Source: Fratercula arctica
Taxonomy: Eukaryota > Chordata > Aves > Charadriiformes > Alcidae
DNA: 64,000 bases
NCBI GenBank assembly: GCA_947846985.1
Contig: CANTUZ010000001.1
Span: 35,426,727 to 35,490,726, forward strand
Direction of reading: 5' to 3'
Of this stretch, positions 26,805 to 34,623 are shown in pieces. How positions within the stretch are numbered: position 1 is the first letter of the stretch; each line of letters begins with the position of its first letter. The notes beneath the pieces are model-generated. The model was not told the origin of the DNA and made no database searches. It saw nothing but the letters and a program-made list of their open reading frames with translations. Made by a program: the position numbers and the translations under genes.

Positions 26805-28678
26805 CACAGCCCGCTATTAACATGCAGCCATTATGCTACAGAAGTACTAAACACCAGATGAAAGTGTTATTCAGTGGTAAACAATAAATAGCATGAGCAT
26901 TACCAAGGAAGATTTTCTAGGGGAAAAGAAGGATTTAGATGCCAAAACCATTCTAAACTTTGTCAGGCTTAAATTGTCAGTTATAAAAACACACACAAGC
27001 AAAAAAATATTTTAATTAACATTATAGATTATGTAGAATTTTTAGAAATTCAGGAAGAGTCCTAGGTATCCAAACTTCATTTTATCATTTAGCTTTGGAC
27101 TAATTAAACACCAACAAAATTATATCAAGCAACTGCTATGAAATGTTCTTTAATAATTCTCCTGGTACAGGTAGTCACATCATAACTGAAGGTCAACCCG
27201 TCATTAGGGACTGGGAAAAAAGTAATTTCCCTAATAGAGAAATTAACTAAAATGCCACAGAGTGTTGTTGGGATTTTTTAACTAATCATGTTGAAGTCAC
27301 TGATTGTACAAAACCAGCCTCAGCGGGATAGACAAAGGTTGATAAATTTTGCAGTAACAAAGTCTCATAAACTGCCATTTGATTTAGGGAAACTAACTTT
27401 TAATCAGTGGTAACAGACAGAATTCTAAACCACTAACAAAATATATGTTTGGAAGTTTTTGAATAATCATGAGATGATAGAATGGCAGAATGGCAATGAG
27501 TTGAGCCACCTAAACTACTCCAAATCTAGGCCAACAACTAAATATATCAGAATATTTCACTATGTTTCAAAAATTCATAAAATATTTTGGCCAGACTAAT
27601 TACATGTTTCCCCCTACTGATAGGGTTTCTTGTGATATTTTAATATTTCTATCCTTTCAAGTGGAATTATGTGAGATAAAGACCAACCTTAAGAGCTCCA
27701 GTAGCTACATTTATGAAATACTAAACATCTGGGGTCAGAGGAATCAACTGTTGCAAAATGTTGTTCTATTCACTTCAATAAAGATATGTTTATTTTCATT
27801 TAATGTAGGAAAAAAATGAATACAACTTATCTGCCCTCAGGTGGGCAGCCAGGGCTTTTAAGCAGCTAAGTCATTCTCTTCAATTCCTCTCACTTACCTC
27901 CAGTCAGGGTTTACAGTTGAATCATATTAGAAACTACAGGAATAGGTTCAAGAGGACATGGAGAAGATGCTACATAACTGAATTTCATATTTGTGTCTAA
28001 CTTCCAAAGCTTTATCAGTGGGATCTGAACTGAGAGTCTCAAAGCAAGCAATGTACCAGCTTTGTGATCTCCTCTGTCCTGGACTCCCTCCTCAGTGTAT
28101 CTCTGGAGATGCATGTGATCCCCAAAGTCAGTTTCTTGGCCACTGACTCCATGCAATATATGGAGATGTTTCTTCATTACTATCAGATAATCCTTAACCT
28201 TGGGGATTTCAATGGAATTCATCAACATCCTTGGTAAATAGTGTTGTTCATCATCTTGCCCACACACCAGGTCACTAGAAGTTGGGTTTGCACATATTCT
28301 TCTAATGATTTGATGTTCCCAGAATACTGTAAGTCATATAAGCACATCCTTCAGGATTTCCGAAATATACCACAGTGTATTTCTCACAGTTGTGAACCTA
28401 TGCCATCAAAATGTTGGCCATCCGGAGTGGTTGTTTTCCTTTGCAGACCAAATTTAGAGATGAGCTCCTAGGGTCTGTGCACCGAATCTATAGTTCTGTC
28501 CCAATTTGGCCCTACCACCCAATACTTCCTGGTGACTGTTTTTCTCAGTAAGAAGTAAAACGTCTGTCAAACTCTCTCTTCATATGACCGTACTCCTCAC
28601 AATCCAGCTAACAGTATGCCAACCATAACTACTGTGACTTGTTGGTTAAGACAAAGGCAATGTGGTCTTTTTTGGTCC

Positions 28679-28705
28679 TTTTTTTTTTTTTTTTTCTTTT
28701 TTTTT
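28679..28705. repeat. Poly(T) tract with single C
   Basis: T17, one C, then T9. Confidence 0.95.
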
Positions 28706-28914
28706 ACACAAATCAGTTCCTGAAATAGGAGTCTAAAACAATTTTCCTGTCAATTTCTACATGTCAATGCATATCTCACTTCAGGACATAGCTTTTGGGT
28801 AGGTCTGGTGTTTTCTGGGTCTTAATTGAGTGAAGTTTCAGTAAATTCAGTTTTCTGATTCAGATTATATGTTTGAGATTACCTTTTTGAAGAATATCCT
28901 GATTATGTTATTAA

Positions 28915-29066
28915 TCATATAATCATAGAACAGCTCAGATGGGAAGGGTCTTTGAAAGATCATCTTGTCCAAACTTTTGTGGAAAAGGAAACCTAGATGA
29001 GTTCACCTACCACCCTGTCCAATCACATCTTGAAAACCTCCAGTGATGGGAATTCTACCACAGACT
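28915..29066 (-). mobile_element. Short CR1 LINE 3' end
   Basis: Minus-strand CR1 tail of about 150 bp. The reversed tail 'ataatcatagaac' lies at the start, followed by the hairpin region ('gatgggaagggtc...cttgtccaaac') and the ORF2 C-terminal codons (reverse of the VE-PSLEVFKM-LD block, ~29000-29060). Similarity stops near 29066. Closest in arrangement to the copy at 5155-5697. Confidence 0.85.
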
Positions 29067-30559
29067 TGTTGAGACGGAGACCTGCAGCTCCAGAGCCCAA
29101 TGGTGCAAGGATATGTCTCTTCAGCATTGGCCCCAAAACTGTGATAGTAGTCAGGGGATAGTACAGACATTAGCCTTTATCTGGGTTGTGCATGAAGGAG
29201 AAAGTTTTGCATCTTCTTCCAGGACTGCTTGTTATGAGCTGGTTTCTCACTGTGCGTACTACTCAAAGTGTGTGTTCATCAGGAGAAGGTTCTAGCAATC
29301 TAGAGTGAAGATAGATAAAAGAATCAGGTATCTGCCACTGGACTATTGAACTGTGACTATATGCATGTGCCTCATCTACAGTGGTGTCTAGACATCTTGT
29401 GGATCCCTAATACATGGTAGATGAATGACACCCAACGAGACTCTGTTTATACAGCACTCAGCCAAGTAGGACCTTGATACAATTATTAAAAAGCTTTTCT
29501 GCTATAGAAATCCTAATACATATAAGACTGGATCTGCAATGTCTAAACCACTTATTTTTATCATTTGTAATCTAGTGAACCGAAAAAAGTGGAAAAGGAA
29601 AATGGAGGCTATAGGAAATAATTTCAAATCTTACTGAAAGTAATTGCCTGAAAGTATGAGAGTTAACAACTAACACATCAAAGGAGTGTCTGGCAGCCAT
29701 CATGGTGGCAGCTAAGAGTGAACGAAATGTGGATTCCTCTGATCTGAACCCGGGCTTCAAACTTTAACTTGTCATTAAAATCCTGGCTACTGTTTGCTGG
29801 TCAAAGTCAGAACAGTATTTGACTATGTAATATTTTTATTTCAAGATTAAGTAATTTTATGCAGTAAAATAATACTAGCATTAATCAATAGTATTAAAGA
29901 TGTGAAGAAATCCTGTAGAATTAAGGAGGGACCACATGACACTAAATTGGAATCTCTTAGGAGTTACATATACACAACTGAAAATAGGAAACATTTCAAT
30001 TGATTTTGAAACAAATGGACGACCAGGAGTATTAACCATAATGCTCGTATAAGAAGCTGTGCATTCTGAAGTCTAGATGTTGTGAAATTATAGAAGCCTA
30101 TAGAGAAAGCAGCTGCAAAGTTAAAAAGGATTAGAGATAAAGGTATTGTTTAAGTTTTCAGCAGGTGCATAGTCATGAAAGTAGAAGATAAACCATGTAG
30201 TGAGGACAGACATAAATCCATGAACTAATGCAAGGTCAAAAATAATACAAAGGTTAGAAAAATATCAAAGATGATAGGAGAATAACACCAAGAAGAAAAA
30301 TACAAAAGATTGAAACATAATTTACTTTGTTCTTTGATATTAAAAAAAATAATGATGATACATTTCTATTTTATACTGGAAATATCAAGTAAAGGCAAAG
30401 TGGTAAGCTCCAAAAGGGAATACCTTACCTATTTGAAAAATTAAAGAAAAAAATATATATCTCTGGTTATAAAATTCTCATTATATTGCCTAGTTTCACT
30501 TTAGCCTATTAGAGATCTTACCAAAATGATGCTTCTTCTATAGTCTTTGAAATAAAAAA
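29067..30559. other. Unassigned AT-rich DNA
   Basis: No gene or confidently recognised repeat. The 29880-30560 part might be a further decayed portion of the old CR1-like copy that starts to be recognisable near 30560, but I cannot align it by eye. Confidence 0.5.
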
Positions 30560-32000
30560 TAAACACATAATGGGACTGAAGGCAGCATGGATTTGCTAAA
30601 GTTTGTTGAAAAATGTTAAAGCATTAGAATAAGATAACTCATTCTCTTTGATAAATTATTTTCCAAACAAGAGAATTGCATTGGGTTTCATCTGTCTGAA
30701 CTTCAATAAATAGAAACACTATCAGATGGAAATTATCAGCCAATGCAAAGAAAATGAAGATCTGTACTGCCATAATAGGTTTTGTAAAGAACTGTTTGAA
30801 ATGTTGTTGCCAATGTGTAATGACAAAGAGGAAACCATCAGAATTGAATGAGACTAATTTTGGAATTCTTGAAGAACAAGAATATGATGGACAGCTATTA
30901 TTTAATTTTTTTTTTATGTTTTGTTTGGTTTTGGTTTATTTTTGGTTAATTACATCTGTTGACAACTTTAAGTTGAGAGACCGTTGTGAAAACTGAGGAA
31001 TAATGAAATACACCGGAAATATCTGAATAACCTTGAGGAGTAAATCAGATTACATTTAAGAGCATTAACTCAAAATGGTCTGAAAATTGGAGTTCACTTA
31101 TAAATTTTGAGATGTTTCCATTGGAAATGAAGAAGAGGAGAAAAAGGCTTAACCTACCCATGTCTTAGTACAGGGGGGAATTTAGCTCAACTGAGCTAAA
31201 ATGGCTGATGGCTACATTTCAGATGTTTATATGACAGTTGATCATCCCAGACTCCTTTTGCAGTCAGAAAAGAGAAATAGGCACTTTTAGGAAGTGAATA
31301 CTGCAAACAACTTTAGGCATCTGTCTTGGGATGAGATGAATTGTGCCCTGAGAAGTGCTTACCTTTGTGAAGGAAGAATGAACTTCTACTTAAATTGTAA
31401 AAAAAAAAAAAAAAAAACCAACAAAAAAAACCCAAACAAACAAAAAACAATGTTCTTCCAGTCAGGAGAATACTGTTTTGGTTGACTATGACATACCATC
31501 AGATGTGACAATGAAAATGGCAAATGCACTCTTAGGATGTATTGAGTGAGGCAGTAGAAACAGAGCAATATACTAAACTTCTTAAATACACAGATGAGAT
31601 TTTATCTGAAATACTCTGAACAGGGCTTCCATGATAAGAAAAGTGAACTCTAACTGAAAAATATGTCGAAAAGTATTAGTCTACAGGTACACAAGAAAAA
31701 AGAAAAAGCTGTTTAAGATAAAAAAACATACTGGCATGGAAAATCATAAATTGATTATGTATATTTTTAGGGTGGAGATTAGAAGATTGTTTCTAACCAT
31801 CAGAAGATTGAAGTATACAGCTTGTTAAAAGAATAGTTGGGCCAGAAAAAAACTAATATGAAACTTCATCAGTTTACAAAATGGATGTATGTGGCTGTAG
31901 GCAAAACAGCCACTTGACTTGACAGTCCTAGAAATCCAATCCTGTTAAAGTCTCTGATATTGTATTAAGGAAACTATTGTGTTGTGAAATATTTCAGCAA
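30560..32000 (+). mobile_element. Ancient, decayed CR1/L3-like LINE remnant
   Basis: Scattered nucleotide similarity to CR1/L3-type ORF2 appears in the correct order on the plus strand: 'cagcatggatttgc' (Q-G-F-K block, 30586), a degraded motif A region (~30690-30730), 'gaattcttgaagaacaag' (motif B region, ~30860), 'ttgaggagtaaat' (~31035), 'aaatgcactcttaggatg' (ANA-LGC block, ~31520) and 'tttctaaccatcagaa' (FLTIR block, ~31790). No continuous frame survives. It predates the avian CR1 copies elsewhere in the window. The A-rich stretch 31399-31440 and part of 31160-31380 do not fit and may be insertions. Confidence 0.5.
31399..31417. repeat. Poly(A) tract, 19 bp
   Basis: A-run continuing into an A-rich, CA-interspersed stretch to about 31447. 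Confidence 0.95.
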
Positions 32001-32969
32001 GGACAAATCTGTGCCTGCAGAGACAATATGAAAAAAATACTTTTGCAAATGTTAATGCCTCATAAAGAAAGGGCTTAAGTAGGGAAAACTATAAAATTAG
32101 CTTCAAACTAGAAAAAACCCACAACGTTATCAAATTTTGGGAACATTCATATCTGAAAGAAAACTGGAAGTGAAGCTTTATGATTCAGTCCCATCCCTAA
32201 TTAAATAACATGATTATTGTCTTTTTTAATGAAAAGCTAATTTCACATGGATTGTTAATTTTCTTTTTACCCTGTTAAGATACTAGTTAGTAAATGTTGA
32301 ACATATTTGTTAATAAGAAGGATTTTCAATTTACATTTTAATACCTTTTTATTTCATACCATAATTTAATTACAAACATAAATTATGTGCAATACTTTGT
32401 AATATTGAGAGCTGGTATAGCAGATTGACGTTTATTTTAGTGAAATTTGCCATTTTAAAGTAAGGTATATAATGTGGGATTCTATGCCACACTTTGGAGA
32501 CTTAAATTTAGGGATAAAAGAACCTAGCAGGATAGTGTTCAAGTTCAGAACACCTATATTTAGGTGTTTATATGCAAATTTCTGTACATAAGCTAGTTGT
32601 CTAAGTTGCCATGGAGATCTATGGTGATTTAATTGGTACAGTGAATGGATCCTAGAGAGCTATTAAGCCCAGAGCCTTTAGGAGTTCCACTCCTAACCCA
32701 CACATAAGAGTAGTGCCATTTAAGAAACCCAAGGGCATCTGACACAAGATGTGGAGTGGCAGTTATGTGCAATAAGCTGAGGCATTTCAAAGGATGTTAG
32801 ATGCCTAGTGTGAGCATCAAACTTGAGCCTTTAGGGTAGTTAGTTAGTCAGAGTCAGTTTCTGGAGATGCCTGTCTCCTTCTGTCCCTATGGAGGAGAAC
32901 ATAGGTGGTTCCCTATATGGCAGAAGGAGATGGGACGGGAAGGGGATGGGAAGGGAAGGGAAGGGAAGG
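32001..32969. other. AT-rich flank ending in a polypurine GGGAA tract
   Basis: No gene. Degenerate repeated words around 32500-32830 ('tttaggtgtttat', 'gatgcctagtg') suggest an old interspersed repeat that I cannot name. The last 35 bases (about 32935-32970) are a GGGAA-type polypurine run immediately before the intact CR1. Confidence 0.5.
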
Positions 32970-32970
32970 G
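32937..32970 (+). repeat. GGGAA polypurine simple repeat at CR1 5' junction
   Basis: Imperfect GGGAA/GGGGA units on the plus strand. The bases directly after the CR1 3' end (37579-37590) read 'aagggaagggga' and share at least ten bases with this tract. This is what a target-site duplication, or insertion inside a pre-existing GGGAA tract, would look like. Confidence 0.7.
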
Positions 32971-32983
32971 AGAGGAGGAGGGA

Positions 32984-33006
32984 GATCTCCTCTCGCCGAG
33001 GAGATC
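32984..33006 (+). promoter_or_regulatory. Perfect 9-bp hairpin at CR1 5' end
   Basis: GATCTCCTC and GAGGAGATC are exact inverted copies separated by a five-base loop (TCGCC). The hairpin lies within the first ~40 bases of the element. In the genomic RNA it could form a 5' terminal stem-loop; a DNA-level role is equally possible. Conservation in other CR1 copies cannot be tested here, because all others in the window lack this end. Confidence 0.6.
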
Positions 33007-33029
33007 AGCTCCAGTGCAGGAAAGTCTGT

Positions 33030-33448
33030 GCTGGGGAAGGAAATCGCGGCAAAGAAGGGTCAGCCTGGGGCTCGTTTTTCGAGGCTTTTAAAGCCAGGAA
33101 AAGGGGCCAGCCCGAGCCGGTACCCGGCACTTCTGGGGGGCGGGGGCAGCTGAGGAGCAGAGGGCGGAGCCACCACCCCCGGCGGCAGGTGTTAACGAGC
33201 AGGGGGTGGGACCACTCTCCCCCCTCATAAAAGCAGCCCTTTGGGAGCACTGAGCTAATGAGCTGCAAGTGGGTGTTCCCTGGGTGTGACCCGAGGAACC
33301 ACCCAGGTGCACCACAACAAGAGGGTACTTCCTGGGCTGGAGAAGGGGGGCGGCCAAGCAGGGTGTGACACACCAGTCCAATCACAGTGGTCTGCACAGC
33401 AGTTCATGCAGGATAGAGCTGAAAGACTGCTAACCCGGCCAGGTAGTG
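33030..33448 (+). promoter_or_regulatory. CR1 5' UTR with internal promoter-like sequence
   Basis: GC-rich, CpG-containing leader of ORF1, sharply different from the AT-rich surroundings. It has GC-box-like runs (33135-33147; GGGCGG at 33162-33167) and an A/T-rich CATAAAAG at 33226-33233. LINEs carry their promoter inside the 5' UTR, so this is where the CR1 promoter should be. The precise start site is not visible. An in-frame stop at 33431-33433 closes the ORF1 frame upstream. Confidence 0.5.
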
Positions 33449-34573
33449 ATGGTAACTACTCGCAAGATGACTGTGGCGGCCATGAGCTCCACAACAACCA
33501 GGACTGATGCCGCTTCTCAGACGGTACTCTTGTGGGAACATGCTACCACACAGACATCAGGCTGTAGGGTATGCCCTGCTCTTACGCCAGTGTCGGATGG
33601 CAATGATGGGCATGCCTGTAGGAGATGTGCCCAGGTAGAGGATCTTCTCCAATTAGTCATGGAGCTCAGGGAGGAGGTAAGTAGATTGAGGAGCATCAGG
33701 GAATGTGAGAGGGAGATAGATTCCTGGAGTAAAATCCTGCATCCCATGACAGAAACCCAGCAGGCAGATAGAACCCCTGCAACAGAGAGCTCCCTATCCT
33801 CTGTCACCTCAACTGAAGGCAGTAACCTGGAGGACAGGGGGCAATGGCAGGTAGTTCCTGCACGGCGCAACAGGCGCCGCACTCGAGACTGCCCAGTGAC
33901 TACCCCATCTTCCCAGGTGCCATTATTTAACAGGTACAGTGCTCTACACAGGAACCTGGATGATGATGAGCACAATATTTCTCCTACTTCTCCTACCTTG
34001 GAGCTGTCAGCAAGGTCTAGTCAGACCTCCGCCTGCATCAAAACCTCTGCGGTAAGGAAGAAAAGACGGGTCCTTGTCATAGGTGACTCATTACTGAAGG
34101 GAGCGGAAGGCCCAATATGCAGGCCGGACCCGGTACATAGGGAGGTCTGCTGCCTCCCAGGGGCCCGGGTCAAGGACGTGAAGAGGATGCTTCCTTCCCT
34201 GGTACGGCCCTCAGACTACTATCCACTTTTGCTCTTTCAGGTAGGCAGTGACGAGGTAACAAGAAGAAGTCCAAGGGCAATGAAGAAAGATTTCAAGACC
34301 CTGGGACGCCTGGTCAAGGGATCAGGAGCGCAAGTTGTGTTCTCGTCTATCCCCCCTGTTGTGGGGAATGATGAGGGGGTAAATAGGAGGAGCCAGCAGA
34401 TCAATACCTGGCTTCGAGCTTGGTGCTGCCGGCAGGACTTTGGGTTCTTTGATCATGGCCTGATCTACAAAACGCCTGGCCTGCTGGTAACAGGCAGGAA
34501 TACCTTGACCTCCAGGGGAAAAAGGGTTCTAGGACAAGAGTTATCAGGACTCATTGAGAGGGCTTTAAACTAG
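33449..34573 (+). CDS. CR1 ORF1 protein (Cys motif, coiled coil, SGNH-esterase-like)
   Basis: Start chosen at the ATG of 33449, the first AUG after an in-frame stop at 33431, giving 374 residues. Residues 39-60 carry two Cys pairs (C39-x2-C42 and C57-x2-C60), a zinc-finger-like arrangement. Residues ~62-90 form a probable coiled coil (leucine/glutamate-rich). A basic stretch follows at ~139-147. The C-terminal ~170 residues resemble the SGNH-hydrolase (esterase) domain known in CR1 ORF1, with the GDSL serine block at 212-215. The third block reads GSDE (266-269) and not the usual G-x-N-D. The last block, where a D-x-x-H pair is expected, reads [12 protein letters not shown] (348-359). The fold may be kept, but catalysis is doubtful. 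ORF1 proteins of LINEs bind element RNA. The UAG stop directly follows a TTTAAAC heptamer. Confidence 0.88.
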   Translation: MVTTRKMTVAAMSSTTTRTDAASQTVLLWEHATTQTSGCRVCPALTPVSDGNDGHACRRCAQVEDLLQLVMELREEVSRLRSIRECEREIDSWSKILHPMTETQQADRTPATESSLSSVTSTEGSNLEDRGQWQVVPARRNRRRTRDCPVTTPSSQVPLFNRYSALHRNLDDDEHNISPTSPTLELSARSSQTSACIKTSAVRKKRRVLVIGDSLLKGAEGPICRPDPVHREVCCLPGARVKDVKRMLPSLVRPSDYYPLLLFQVGSDEVTRRSPRAMKKDFKTLGRLVKGSGAQVVFSSIPPVVGNDEGVNRRSQQINTWLRAWCCRQDFGFFDHGLIYKTPGLLVTGRNTLTSRGKRVLGQELSGLIERALN

Positions 34574-34623
34574 ATTTGAAGGGGGGTGGGGATGGTACTG
34601 GGCTTGCTGGTGAGGTGCCAGGG
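34564..34623 (+). promoter_or_regulatory. Candidate -1 ribosomal frameshift site joining ORF1 to ORF2
   Basis: The ORF1 reading frame ends GCT TTA AAC TAG. The bases 34564-34570 form T TTA AAC, a canonical X XXY YYZ slippery heptamer in the correct phase, one codon before the stop. A -1 slip enters the frame CTA GAT TTG AAG, which is ORF2 and is open from 34558 to 37491. Ten bases further on is a G-rich run (34581-34591), then a possible stem (34593-34599 with 34614-34620, two G-U pairs), either of which could stall the ribosome. Heptamer and frames are seen directly; frameshifting is inferred. Confidence 0.5.

Larger units (their letters stand above)
26173..28914. other. Unassigned interval with a GC-richer patch
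   Basis: No gene supported. A GC-richer, moderately CpG-containing patch lies at about 26480-26830, in contrast to its AT-rich surroundings, and includes a perfect inverted repeat matching an RFX X-box (26790-26804). A minus-strand frame at 27911-28267 is open for 118 codons but has no recognisable domain. T-rich DNA lies at 28679-28705. Confidence 0.55.

Noticed and set aside
27911..28267. Minus-strand open frame of 118 codons
   Set aside because: No recognisable domain, no splice-site pattern I could defend, and the length is within chance in 64 kb of six-frame sequence.
33517..33975. Minus-strand frames antisense to CR1 ORF1 and ORF2 (also 33005-33397 and 36546-37025)
   Set aside because: They are shadows of the conserved sense frames of CR1 and have no domain of their own.
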